DNA of 64,000 bases from Perilla frutescens (lineage: Eukaryota; Streptophyta; Magnoliopsida; Lamiales; Lamiaceae), in the NCBI GenBank assembly GCA_026008535.1, contig BRKX01000009.1:45381001-45445000 (forward strand), read 5' to 3'. Of the stretch, positions 36,301 to 47,466 are shown in pieces (position 1 is the stretch's first letter; each line of letters begins with the position of its first letter). Both the position numbers and the translations under genes were made by a program. The notes beneath the pieces are model-generated. The model was not told where the DNA came from, made no database searches, and saw nothing but the letters and a program-made list of their open reading frames with translations.

Positions 36301-36394
36301 ACTTGTTCAAAATGGTGTTCTTCAAGTTGCTCATATATCCTCCAAGGATCAGCTAGCCGGTCACCAAACCATTTCTCCGCTCTCGATTTCATGA
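33370..36394 (+). pseudogene. Copia pol remnant: integrase, RT, RNase H
   Basis: After the insertion the frame resumes with the gag-pre-integrase HHCC domain (HQHLGHPAE, about 33670). The integrase core has DVWTSP and YSENGGEY, where the second catalytic Asp of the usual SDNGGE is Glu. Reverse transcriptase spans about 34979-35800: YKARLVAKGF, QLDINNAFLQG, then LIYVDDIIVT near 35485-35511. RNase H follows at 36017-36394 with SSTEAEYQS and the RMKHVALDFHF block. At least six stops or frameshifts separate the segments, so no polyprotein can be made. Confidence 0.93.
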
Positions 36395-36443
36395 CTTGGT
36401 TGTCAAGATTGGCTTCTTAAGTCAAACTCTATCTTGAGGGGGA

Positions 36444-36659
36444 TGACAGATATTAAAGTATCTCAATTCTATCTTCTACATTATTATGTATATATCATAA
36501 ATAGATAATTCTAAAGTATTCTTCTAGTTAGTATTGTGATTTGTAATCCCTAGTTTAAAGATGTGTGAATATCTTTTTGATCTTCATGTACCACTATATA
36601 TTGTTATGATCAATAATAAAATGATTCAAGCTTTCTAGCAACATTTCATCTATCTTATA
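36444..36659 (+). repeat. 3' LTR of the copia element
   Basis: Follows the polypurine tract, begins TGACAGATATTAAAG, ends CATCTATCTTATA; homologous to 30262-30492. Confidence 0.88.
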
Positions 36660-36910
36660 CATTGTTTAAATTATAGTAATATATTTTTATGTATAAAACA
36701 AACATCTGATATATATATATATATATACTTCAAACTTCACAATTCACATGTTCAATATATATTAGCATTTTCTATAGGTAGTATCTACATGAGCGATTTA
36801 CAATTTGATTTTTTTCAATACATAATAAATCTACAGTACATCAAATACAATGACAATAGGGACAAATTCAAATCATAATCATATTTCAGTTGTTAAGATA
36901 TATGTAAATA
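36660..36910. other. Short AT-rich spacer
   Basis: Nothing coding. Ends in TATGTAAATA, the left target duplication of the next element. Confidence 0.6.
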
Positions 36911-37139
36911 GGGGTGGGTTAAAATGAGAACCATACCCCCCATGTAGGAACTAAGAACCATTTACATCCATAGATCTCTACTAATTTAATGGGCCAGATT
37001 GATTTTAGATTTTAGGGATCAAATTGCAAAATGGTAACTTTTTACCAAAATTTCGTGCTCCATAAGGGTGTTAATGTCAAACCCAAAATCTCCATATTAA
37101 TAGCAAAAATTGGGTTGTTGATAAGTGAAAGAAAACCCT

Positions 37140-37480
37140 ACTAAAAACACTACCAGCCGCCTCCTCCATCATCCGCCCTCCTCATCGCCGCCTCCGCCAT
37201 CCGACCTCCTCCACGTCGCCGAACGCCCCACCACCGCCCTCGTCCAGGTCGCCGCCTCTGCCCTCCTCTACATCGTTGAACACCCCATCTCCGCCCTCGT
37301 CCAAGTCGCCGCCTCTGCCCTCCTCCACATCGCCGAACGCTCATCTCCCCCCTCGTCCAGATCGCCACCTCCGTCCTCCACCCTCTTCCTCATCGCCGAA
37401 TGCCAAAGCTCCAAGTCACCGGCTGTCTCCACGTCGCAGAAACCGCTACCACCACAACCGACAACAATGAAGGGCACAAA
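37140..37480 (+). pseudogene. Captured GC-rich segment with 57-bp tandem units
   Basis: A GC-rich island in an AT-rich element. The unit around GCCCTCGTCCAGGTCGCCGC repeats about three times with a 57-bp (19-codon) period between 37200 and 37370, giving Ala/Val or Pro/Ser-rich readings. The open frame from about 37125 to 37619 is likely a by-product. I do not recognise the parent gene. Confidence 0.5.
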
Positions 37481-37649
37481 GGCCTCACGAACATGTATTT
37501 TTTTACCATTTAATATAATATTTAGATATTTTGAATCTGATTTATTCTTGTTTTTGCGACATCTCGATTTTTTAGCGTTATTTGCCTTATTATCAATCTT
37601 GATGTTAATGTTTTATTAATTTTTCAGAATGTTTTGATGTATTTTGATT

Positions 37650-38330
37650 TGATGTCTATAGCAAATTAGTACGACACGGTTAGCAAATTTTATGGCTAGT
37701 GATTTTGATTTTATTTGGTTTGATGTATTTAGCAAATTATAAATATATAATTAGCAAATTAGTTAGACACTATTAACAGATTAGTAAGCTATGTTTATGT
37801 TTTATGGGTGGTTTTTGTCAATAGCAAATTAACATTAAGTATATAGCAAATTTACATTGATTTATAGCAAATTTGTAAGATGTGATTATCATTTTTATGG
37901 ATTTTAATTTTTGATTAATCGATCTATTTATTGGTTTTGATTTTATCTGATTTCATGTATTTAGCAAAATTATAAAGATAAAATTAGCAAATTAGTAAGA
38001 TGCGTTTTTATTTTATGGGTGTTTTTTGTTTATAGCAAATTAACATTTAGTATTTAACAAATATACATTGGCTCATAGTAAATGATTTAGATGTGATTAG
38101 AAAAAGCTATGCGTATTGGTTTTTGCTTAATCGTTCTATTTATATGTTTTATTTGATATGGTTTGATGTATTTAGCAAATTATGAAGGTATAATTAGCAA
38201 ATTAGTTAGATATTATTAACAGATTAGTAAGAGAAATTTTACGATTTTTTGGGTGTTTTTTGTTTATAGCAAATTAATATTTAGTATATAGCAAATTTAC
38301 ATTTGTTTATAGCAGATTAGTAAGATATGA
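37650..38330 (+). repeat. TAGCAAATT motif array of element C
   Basis: About 15 copies of (T)TAGCAAA(T)T, spaced 15-50 bp, with recurring context ATAATTAGCAAATTAGT and GTATATAGCAAATTTACAT. Counterpart of the TTTTAGCACT array of element A. Confidence 0.85.
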
Positions 38331-39367
38331 TTATCATTTTTATGGGTATTGATTTTTGCTTAATCGAGCTAAAAATCGTTCATATGCATCCCTAACAGAT
38401 TCCGCTCATATCCGTACACCTACAAAAGATACATTAATGGATAACATAATATCCGTATCTTCCATAATTAGAAGATAATCGTCGTGATGATAATACGTGA
38501 TGGAGTAAGAACTTGTGAAAAAAAATATATTCTTATTTTGCACACAACAATTCATGCCATTTTAACTATTTTTTTTAATAACTTCAAAACTTCCACAACG
38601 AAATACGAAAAGCATCTATCGTCTATAATAAATATGAAATACCCATTATCTGCGAACATCTCAGTATCATGTAAAGAACATTGAAACCATTTAAAAAATC
38701 ATATTTTTACATAAAAATATTACCGATTTGCTATTAACACATCTATAATTTGCTAATTATACATAAAATATTTGCTAAACGTCATACATACGCGTCCCTA
38801 CCAGATTCCAGTCATATCTATACACCGACAAAGATACATTAATGGAGAACATAATACCTGTATCTTCCATAATCAGACGATAACTGGAGTGATGATAATA
38901 TACGATGGAATAAGAACTTGTGAAAAATGACTCCTGCAGATGAACACACAGACCGATGAAATCCGACAAAGTGGACGCCGATAAAAAAATAATCTGGAAC
39001 GACTTCTTAACCGTAAGAGACGCAAGCAATAAGAATTTTGAACAAGTGTGTGATGAATTAAAATATGAAATACCGATAGATACAACTCTGTAAAAAAATG
39101 AGTTGTAAAAACCGTCCAAAAAAAATATATCATTCCCATATAAATCCCACTATATATGGAACATATATATTTACTGCAGATTTTTAATATGATTTTCAAT
39201 GACATATATACCCTTAACTTAATATAATTCTTAAGATATTACATTTTTGACCCCATTTTTTTTAGATTAATCTGAGTCTTAGAAAATAACTGATTCAACG
39301 CTTCATATTAGTTCCTAGTTCCTACACAAGGCATTAGTTCTTGTTTGATCTCTATACTATGTAAATA

Positions 39368-41154
39368 TACATCAAATTTTAAAATAAGTATGCTTAATTT
39401 TTTTTGGCTATATATTCAATCGAAAGTTATTAATATGAAAATCTTTGGACAAATTCGATTTTGTTTTTGGAAATAGAAGATTGAGATAAATGGTCAAAAG
39501 ATATAATTATTATTTTATTTTAAAATTTTCAAATAACTACATTATATTCTTTATGATTATATAGTTTGAGTAAATACCAAAAAAATATATATATAATATA
39601 AGGGGATTACATTTGTGTATATTATTTATTTAGTATATCTATTAGAGTGTTTCAAAATATATCAGAAAATTTTTGTTATACACCACTTTATTAAATAGAA
39701 TTTAAAAATAAATAATTATTAATTTACTTAAATATCCCTTTTAATTTAAAAATTATTTAAAAATCAATTAAAATAAATCAAAAGAAAAAAAACACCGTAT
39801 AAAAAAACTCAATATTTTTACTAAATAAATATTTTTATAAGTTCATAAGTCCATTTTACAATAACAAATAATTTTATTTTTTATTTCAATTTTTTCATTT
39901 TTAATTATAATTAATGAGTTGTGTTAATTATAATTGTAATCACCTTTTGCCGTTTATATTTATTTGGTTTTTAATTGTTATATGTATAATTCCTAAATTG
40001 CAATAATAATATTACAATGAGGATGAGTTTGGTTGACATAAAATCTAATCTAGAAAAGTAATTTGATATCTTATTTTTACATTCCTATATTTTGTTCAAT
40101 TTTAATGGACTTTGAGAAAGTAATCAAATTCTTCAAACACAAAGAAAATGATACAACTTTCCTGAATTTTGATTATCTGCTCTAGGTACAAATTGTGATT
40201 ATTTGACTTTGGGAATCTTGTATGACCATTTCATTTTTTGATTTATTCATCAATTATATTTTATTTTATATATATTATTATTAAAAATTTTATTCATAAC
40301 TTTTCAACAAAAATTATGTAAAAAATTAAATTTTGAAAATTTTTGGATTTTCATTATTTTTTTTTATGAATTATAATTAAAATTTGGGATTGACAATTTT
40401 CACCTGAAAAATAAAAATAAAAAAATTGAAAAATAAAAATTACAGTAGTTATTTTTTATCAATGAGATTTCAACTAAAACTTGATCATTCTAATGACCAT
40501 TTTTTAGAATTAATGGTAGGGGAACACGACGAACTTAAGATAATGAGCAACTCGGTTATAGAATCAACAATAATTTTTTTGTATTAACCTATAATAAAGA
40601 AATAATCATCTTCATTATTTATTATTTTGGTAATCATATATTTATTTTGATTTAAATTTAAATTAATTATTATCTTTAAATTACTTCAATGATATATACA
40701 TATATATATATATATATATAATTATTTTTGTATTTTACTTTTCTACCAACCAAACGAGACCTGAGAATTTTCCATATAGATACCATACTTGACAATGTAA
40801 GGGATGAAGTGTGATTATAATTTTTTGAATGATTAATTATTTATGTTTGTCAAAAAATTGTTAAGTTTTTTTATTAGAGAGACTACATCTAAATTAATTT
40901 GATAACTACATAAAAAATATATATATTTTGGGTTTGTGCATGAAAGCTAAACAAAATTTAGGATAAAGGTAAAACAACATCGTTATCTTGAGGGCATATT
41001 GCCCCTTGATGTTTTTTGCCAGATATATATCACCTCATTGTTTACCAGAAGGTGCAAATCTCCTCCCCACACAAATATATATATATATATATATATTTTT
41101 TTTTTATTTTATTTTGCAAAAATATTTATTTTTAATTTTTTTTCTATTGTTTTT
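39368..41154. other. AT-rich intergenic stretch
   Basis: No gene. TA microsatellites near 40693-40720 and 41076-41095. The short frames near 41000 are low-complexity. Confidence 0.6.
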
Positions 41155-41425
41155 ACTAATCCCTATAAAATTAATGATCTCTACAAAAAAAAAAAATCTT
41201 TTTATATTTTTTCATCTCTAAAAAAAAGATGTCCTCACGTTATAGAATGATAGATAAAATGAATATGAAGACCGCCTTTCATGTTTTTTGACTAATTCCT
41301 AGAAAATTAATGATCTCTATAAAAATATATATTTAATCTTTTTTTATTTATTTAATCTCTAAAAAATTGTCCTCATGTTGTAGAATAATAGATAAAACAA
41401 ATATATATAGAGAACGCTTTCACGT
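41155..41425. repeat. 136-bp tandem duplication
   Basis: ACTAATCCCTATAAAATTAA at 41155 recurs as ACTAATTCCTAGAAAATTAA at 41291. Following blocks TGATCTCTA(C/T)(A)AAAA, TGTCCTCA(C/T)GTT and TAGAATGATAGATAAAA also recur in order. A third, shorter echo (CTTTCATGTTGT) ends near 41460. Confidence 0.75.
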
Positions 41426-42059
41426 TTTTTTTATATATAAGAACACTTTCATGTTGTTGTGCAATAGTAGATAGGATTATATGCATGATAAACCAATGTA
41501 ATTAATGTTGCATGCATGCAATTAATTAATAAGAAATCAATCCGTTTTAAAATGGATTTTGGATTTTCAAAATAATCACATAACTATGGTTTAAATGTGA
41601 TGGTTAATTGTTGGAATATTATATTAATATTATTTATTAAATAATCATTGTTGAAACTCAACATATATAGCCCAAAAATGTCAATTTTGCTATATATATA
41701 TATATATATATATGGTTTCATTGTCCTAATAATTCATTGATTTATGCTTGAAGGATATAGATCTCTAAGAGTGAAGCCCTCGCAAGTTTCTGCATACACC
41801 AAGATTGATGTATCAATTAAAAAAAATATAAATTGTAAATTGATAACCTCGTGCTTTACTTCTTTTTTTAGGTTCATTTGAGTGGTATTTGATGGGCATT
41901 GCATGCATGAAGTGATAAGTTTTGCATAGTTTTCTATATTTTGTGCAATGTCATGTTTTTGTTCATTGTGAATGGGGTTTAATGTCATTTTTTTGGTGTG
42001 AACTTCAAATGAGCTTGGGAAGGTCAAGTAAGGAACGTGTTGCAAAAAGAATTAGGTCA
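41426..42059. other. AT-rich intergenic stretch
   Basis: No recognisable gene. The 103-codon minus-strand frame 41734-42045 has no domain I know and sits in composition typical of retroelement leaders. Confidence 0.5.
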
Positions 42060-42272
42060 ATTAAAAGAGAAACGAGTGAGAACGAAGCAAAATAGTGGAA
42101 GGTTATCGGAACACGTGGACAAAATTCGCGACACTCGTGAATTTGGTTGCTACGGGCGGGGAAGGGGTATGTCTTTGTCAAATTTGCTAGCGAGGTCGTG
42201 ACCGAAGCCCTGGGAGTCTGATTTTGACCTATTTTTGCTAGTTTTCTTTCCTTTTTCGACTAAGATACTTCA

Positions 42273-42321
<49 letters not shown>

Positions 42322-42660
42322 CTCAAGCACGAAAATTAGGATCACAAATTCTACCATAATATCAAAAACTACAACAACATACACCATATTCCTCTTCTAA
42401 AGTTCAAGATTGAAGTGCAAGAGAAGAAGAAGTTGAAGATCAGCTTAATTGTTCTATTTATTTTCTTGTTTAGGTAGTTAATTAAAATTCAATCTTTTAA
42501 TGTGTTGCCTAAATAGTGTTAGGGAATTGAAATCATAGTATTCACTTATAAATTAATTATTAGTCTTTGTGGCAGAAGACCTTGCTCATTATTGTACATA
42601 GCTAAACCGTGCACTTGCGGGTAGTCAATATTTTATCGATCATAAATATGTAATAGATAA
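42060..42660 (+). mobile_element. Gypsy-like LTR / leader remnant, second copy
   Basis: CG-containing words (ATTCGCGACACTCGTG, GCGAGGTCGTGACC) are followed by a long TA tract (42277-42319) and then GACCTTGCTCATTATTGTAC...CCGTGCACTTGCGG near 42580-42620. The last part is similar to 28125-28195. GTGCACTTGCGG-type words are common just before the internal region of plant gypsy elements. No coding part follows. Confidence 0.4.
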
Positions 42661-42797
42661 GGTGTAAATATGTATAGCATAATTTAATCAATGAACCAAG
42701 CACACAGGAATCATATCCAAGTCAAACTAACAAAAAAGTATTGATTATATAAATGTTGTGTGCACTTATATATAGGCTGCAAATAAATATAAATATA

Positions 42798-43664
42798 GGG
42801 AAAAGGGTCTCGGAGGCCCCTGAACTTTTTGGCGAGAACCTCGTAGGCCCCTTTACTTTTTTTTGGCTCAATTGAGCCCCTGAACTTTTTTTTCGGATCT
42901 ATTGGGCCCCTCCGTCAAGCCCCTCTTGACGGGGCCGTTAGTTCGACATAAAACGATGTCGTTTTAGGTTTTATTAGAATAAAAAAAATTCTAAATTCAA
43001 TTTAAATTTCACCCGACCCATTTTAAAAATATTCCGACCCGATTCTAGATAAACCCGACCCATTGAACAGAGCAATCGGTGCTCCCGCGCTCTCTCCTCC
43101 GATGAACACGTGCCGGAAATCGGCGCACTCGTTCATCCAAGGATCAGCGCTGCCACCGTCGGCGTGAGCCGCAATCCACTGGAACGCGGCCCACGAGTCG
43201 TCAAATGGAATCGGCAAGGGGTTTTCCGGAGCCAAGTTAAAATATATGGAGGGTCACGGAATAGAATATTGGGATCGATCGGAGCTATGTTTTCAGAGTC
43301 CGAACGGAGTTTGGAACGTCTAGTTGAAGACACCTTCTTCTTTGATTTAGAGAGAGAGAGAGTGTGTGTGTGTGTGAAAGTGGGGAGGTTTTGATTTCTG
43401 GTGTGTGTAGTGTTAGAGAGAGAGTGTGTTTTGAATTTAGAATTTTTTTTATTCGAATAAAACATAAAACGATATCGTTTTAAGTTGAACTAACGGTCCC
43501 ATCAAGAGGGACTTGATGGAGGGACCCAATAGACCTGAAAAAAAAAAATTAGGGGCTGCGAGGTCCCCGCCAAAAAGTTCAGGGGCTCAATTGAGCCAGA
43601 AAAAAGTATAGGAGCCTGCGAAATCCCCGCCAAAAAGTTCAGGGGCCTGCGAGACCCTTTTCCC
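42798..43664. mobile_element. Pack-MULE with carboxylesterase fragment
   Basis: Terminal inverted repeats of roughly 200 bp start GGGAAAAGGGTCTCG(G/C)AGG at both ends. A shared 10-bp direct repeat TATAAATATA flanks it (42788-42797, 43665-43674). Both TIRs contain CTCAATTGAGCCCCTGAAC and AAAACGATxTCGTTTTA. Between them lies a minus-strand carboxylesterase fragment and a GA/TG microsatellite (about 43350-43376). TIR length plus target duplication fit Mutator. Confidence 0.88.
43060..43256 (-). pseudogene. Captured CXE-type carboxylesterase fragment
   Basis: On the minus strand the frame reads NLAPENPLPIPFDDSWAAFQ, WIAAHADGG, DPWMNECADF, then HVFIGGESAGAPIA. This is the central part of plant alpha/beta-hydrolase carboxylesterases related to GID1, including the nucleophile motif GESAG (GxSxG). 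Only about 65 residues are present and the rest of the fold is absent, so it is a captured fragment without activity. Confidence 0.88.
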
Positions 43665-43674
43665 TATAAATATA

Positions 43675-44446
43675 TATACACACACACACACACACATTGA
43701 CTATAAATAGTTTTAATTTAAATTAAAAAAAGATATACAACGATAATATTGGAAAATTGGTAAGAAAATAATACAATGAAATTTGACATTTATCTTATTT
43801 ATTTATTTATTATTACGGAAACATATTTAGGTTGGTTTTTGAAACATTAAAATCAATTTCTATGATTTCTTGAAAACAAAAATCTATAATATATTAACAT
43901 AACTAAGTATTTCTATAATGTATTTATGTAAAATCCACAATCTATATACATATATCTATATACCAAGCTTCTTGTTAAATATATTCAGTCATGATTATCC
44001 GCAATGTTATACTATAAATAAAATATTTATTTATGATCAAATGTGCAACATAGATATAAAAAAGTTATATATTTATGGAAGTATGTTAATATTTAATTAT
44101 TTACACATAAAATAAATATTTTTAATATAAAATAATATGTTTTCCATTTTTAAAAGATGCAAATAAGCGGGAAACAGATTGTGTTTGTGTTTGGCATTAT
44201 CGTGCCGATCCTTTAATGACCCGACATGAACGAATTGTCGTCCTTAGTAGACTAGCTAGCTAGTTGGCGAAATGACAAAGTCATGACTTAAAGGTTATAT
44301 ATTTGAACTTGTCAACATTTTTTAGATCGAAATATTTATAGTACATACTATGAATAGAGTTTACAGGTAACTAAAAAAATCTACGATATCATTATATGCA
44401 TTATGTTTCATTCTTATTCTTATTATTAATTGTTTCACACTGCACG

Positions 44447-44497
<51 letters not shown>

Positions 44498-44820
44498 GAT
44501 GAAAGTTTATAATTAAAAGTAGAATGGATTGTGCATGTAAACTTAAGGACTAGAATCAAGAAACATGAAATGCATGTGATTCCCAATGTACGTAACGTCC
44601 TATATATAAGCTTTAAATAAAATAAATAAATAAAATGATAGTTCAATATACGGTACCTAACAAATTCCAAACCACAGGCGCTCCCATTATTAAATTAGTA
44701 CTCTATTATTTTTCAAACACCTTCAACATTCCGTGCAACCTAAGGTCACTTTAGCTAATAAAGTAGCACAACTCACTATTCCCCTCTTCAATTCTCTCTC
44801 TATACTCTACACTACACCCC
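43675..44820. other. AT-rich spacer upstream of the second DUF761 gene
   Basis: No gene. CA run at about 43679-43696 and TA run at about 44453-44492. The last 150 bp are less AT-rich and probably hold the proximal promoter. Confidence 0.55.
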
Positions 44821-44828
44821 TTTAAATA
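44821..44828 (+). promoter_or_regulatory. TATA-like element of the second DUF761 gene
   Basis: CCCCTTTAAATACC, about 140 bp before the ATG, is the best TATA candidate. The equivalent position of the paralogue has TATAAATA at a similar distance. Confidence 0.5.
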
Positions 44829-44887
44829 CCAATCTCATTCGCCAACACTAGGATCACATGAAACACTAACAAATTACAAACCATCAT

Positions 44888-44891
<4 letters not shown>

Positions 44892-44924
<33 letters not shown>
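44892..44924 (+). repeat. (CT)n tract in the 5' leader
   Basis: About 16 CT units, 40 bp before the start codon; common in plant leaders. A (GAAATA)n-like stretch follows at about 44941-44964. Confidence 0.9.
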
Positions 44925-44926
<2 letters not shown>

Positions 44927-44965
44927 CAACACACAAAATAGAAATAGAAATAGAAATAGAAAGAA

Positions 44966-45520
44966 ATGGAGCAAAATATGCCAATCATAGCGAAGAAATT
45001 CTGGAACGTAGTCCGCGTGCTGTATTTCATGCTGAGAAAAGGCATATCGAAGGCCAAATTACTGGCTGACCTCAGCATGATTATGAAGCGCGGCAAGATC
45101 GCCGGCAAGGCGGCCATACACAACCTCATGTTCCACCACGCCGCCGCCGTGTCCGCCTCCGCCGCCGCCGTCCGCCGCTCCCCCGTCCCGATAAAGGAGT
45201 ACGAGTTCAGCTGCAGCAACAGCCCGGCCTTCCAGTTCCCCTCCTTCCACCTCACCAAGCGAAAGCACGCGGCGCCGCCCCCGCCCATCGACGGGGAGTT
45301 GCTGGCGGCGGCGATGGAGATGTTCAGCAGCGCGGCGGCGTCGCCGGCTCTTCCCGGGTTCGGGCCGAGCCCGATGGTGAGGCAGCTGCGGATAACTGAT
45401 TCGCCGTTTCCGTTATGCAATGTCGATGATGATAATCACGTCGACGAAGCTGCCGAGAAGTTTATCGTCAAATTCTATAATGATTTGAAGCGCCAAAACT
45501 CTAAATCGGGATTTTCTTGA
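44966..45520 (+). CDS. DUF761 / Avr9-Cf-9 rapidly elicited-type protein, paralogue
   Basis: Single exon, 184 codons. The first 57 residues (MEQNMPIIAKKFWNVVRVLY...) match the 9625-10200 protein at about 46 of 57 positions. Then come an Ala/His-rich linker, KEYEFSCSNSP, the block ALPGFGPSPMVRQLRITDSP, and the DUF761 C-terminal signature DEAAEKFIVKFYNDLKRQNS. Function is unknown; family members are linked to defence elicitation. It points away from its paralogue across 35 kb of transposons. GC-rich codon use against AT-rich surroundings and strong conservation at both ends argue that it is a real, selected gene. The ATG at 44966 is supported by the shared MEQxMPIIAKK start. Confidence 0.92.
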   Translation: MEQNMPIIAKKFWNVVRVLYFMLRKGISKAKLLADLSMIMKRGKIAGKAAIHNLMFHHAAAVSASAAAVRRSPVPIKEYEFSCSNSPAFQFPSFHLTKRKHAAPPPPIDGELLAAAMEMFSSAAASPALPGFGPSPMVRQLRITDSPFPLCNVDDDNHVDEAAEKFIVKFYNDLKRQNSKSGFS

Positions 45521-46538
45521 TTTTAGTTACGATTCTGATCATTTTCAAGAATTTGTTTTTTTTCTCTCTCTCTCTAAATTTTGGATGTTCGTGCATGTTG
45601 TACATGCAATAATGAAATTAAACCCTTTTTAGGGAGTATCTAATTAGATGAAATAAGATTAAAAAAATATGATCTTGATTCGGAAAATGGAAATATGATA
45701 TGTATTGTAAAGATGAATGAAAGCTGTGAATTGTGCATGTGAAAAAGTGTGTAGACAGCTCTTAATTAATGACGTTGTGGGATTAGGTAATGAACAAAAA
45801 CAAGTGGTTTTGTATGATGAAAAGCTACTACTTAGTTTTTAATTATACGTTTTAATACAAGTTTAGAAACAAAAATTACTAATGAGAGAATTAAAGAGAG
45901 AGATTCTTTTGAATTCGTTTGTATTATGAATTGAATATTTTATAAGGTCGTGCTACAATCGATGATAATTTTATCAATAAATTAGAATTTCAATCCACGA
46001 ATGATTTATGAGTTGAATCAGTCACATAATGTATGTAGCATGTGACCTATTTCAGAAGAGCAAAAAATGTGCTGAATATATCCTCTCTGCGAATCTCCAT
46101 GCATTGCTTGAGCTTTAAAAATCTTATGCTGTTACTTTCATATAGGCTAATACACAAGTTTAGTGCATAAATACAATATTAATTAATGAATAAAATATTA
46201 TGCAAAACTGGATTTAAATTATAATTTCCTATATGTGAAATCAACTTTATAAAAATTAAAAGTTGTGGTTGCATGAATATTGAATATACATATATATAGT
46301 TGTGTCAGAGAAATGTGCTTTAAGTAGTGGATTACGAGACAGGCAAAGCACTGATTCCACTATGGTAAAGTGAATCTCTAGCCCCAGCTACCCTTTTTGT
46401 TATAAACTACTTATTAATTAATTAACTATTCACCTTCTATACTAAAATTAAGAAAATTAAGATTGTGTGTTAGTTAAGCTTAATTATGGAATATATACAT
46501 ATATAAATATATATATATATATATTAATGAATTTTTAA
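45521..46538. other. 3' flank and AT-rich spacer
   Basis: The 3' UTR of the DUF761 gene probably ends within the first 150-250 bp (AATGAAATTAAACCC near 45610). Nothing else recognised. Confidence 0.5.
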
Positions 46539-46890
46539 GCTACTATAGTTATTCAACATCCTCAATTTGAAGTAAGCAATTCAAACAATAATTTTAATTT
46601 GATCGACGTTATTCAACATCCTCAAATTTTTGTAAAACAAATTCACCACGGATTCAACCGACTTGTTCTTCTCTTCATGAAAAAGTACGTCAAAGTAGTT
46701 AAATTTCATATTGGTGCCAACGGAAAAATATAAAATTGAGGATGTTGAAATTCAATTGCACCCACATTATTAAAAAAAAATAAAATTGATATTGGTTGAG
46801 TCATGACGGGTTAGAAGAGACAAGCAAGTTGACGGTTGAATCAACGGTGTTTTTTTTTTACACAAAAATGAGGATGTTGAATAGCATCCC
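46539..46890. mobile_element. MITE with repeated TTCAACATCCTCA ends
   Basis: The left end GTTATTCAACATCCTCAATTT and the reverse complement of the right end GCTATTCAACATCCTCATTTT are inverted repeats. The same 13-bp word occurs again inside in both directions (about 46609 and 46738), so each arm carries two copies. Superfamily not decided. Confidence 0.65.
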
Positions 46891-47466
46891 AAATAAAAAG
46901 TTGGTGTGTTAATTGTATATACTTTTAAGATGGAGCTAGTCCTGCAAATGAAATTATCTATCCCACTTGGTGTCTGATTTTGATTTTTATTGGATTTTTA
47001 TTCATTTTTTTCTTCAATTTTAATTTATTTTGATTTAGTTTAATTTTACAATCATTATTTTGGGTTCATTCCACCCAATTAGGTTTATATTTATTTTTTA
47101 CTATTTTTTTATTTGTAGTTAATATATTAAAATGGTTGATTATTCCAAAATTAGAGTATATAATTTTTTAAATTTTCATTTTTTAGAAATAAATGTTAAT
47201 TATGACTAATTATACTATAATAAATTTTATTTTTGTGATAAATATTTTTAAAATATTAAATTTGATAGATGGACATCGGTGATTGGTGGGACATGAAATG
47301 TGGACTAGGATGGGTCAAGATTCAGATCTAAATGAATTGTATAAATAAGAAGAGAAACAACCCCAAAAATCCCAAATATCACAAACCGATATAAGGGATC
47401 GGGGCCTCATCAAAACCCATATAGAAAACTCAATGGGAAAAAACATATGGGAAAAAGAGTACCCCT
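46891..47466. other. AT-rich spacer
   Basis: No gene or clear repeat seen. Confidence 0.5.

Larger units (their letters stand above)
30262..36659 (+). mobile_element. Ty1/copia retrotransposon, dead, split by a solo LTR
   Basis: Two LTRs (30262-30492 and 36444-36659), a PBS beginning TGGTATTAGAGCC right after the 5' LTR, gag, protease, integrase, reverse transcriptase and RNase H in copia order, and a polypurine tract GAGGGGGA (36436-36443) right before the 3' LTR. The LTRs differ at about a dozen of roughly 205 aligned positions plus a TA-repeat length change, by eye. Many stops and frameshifts break pol. A 1,689-bp solo LTR interrupts the protease region. Confidence 0.95.
36911..39357. mobile_element. 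Mutator-like element C with TAGCAAATT arrays
   Basis: A 10-bp direct repeat TATGTAAATA flanks it exactly (36901-36910, 39358-39367). The left end GGGGTGGGTTAAAATGAGAAC, with ATGTAGGAACTAAGAACC further in, matches the reverse complement of the right end (AAGAACTAATGCC, TGTGTAGGAACTAGGAACT). It carries a GC-rich captured segment (37140-37480) and about 15 TAGCAAA motifs in the left arm, with three in reverse near 38727-38776. The ends are homologous to elements A and B. No transposase is present. Confidence 0.8.

Noticed and set aside
37125..37619. Protein-coding gene of 164 codons
   Set aside because: GC-rich tandem repeat with 57-bp period inside a transposon, frame open on both strands, no recognised domain.
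42788..43674. Functional carboxylesterase gene
   Set aside because: Only about 65 residues between Mutator TIRs; catalytic Asp/His region and N-terminal fold missing.
44884..45420. 178-codon minus-strand frame opposite the DUF761 gene
   Set aside because: Antisense shadow of the GC-rich coding sequence; no family match.
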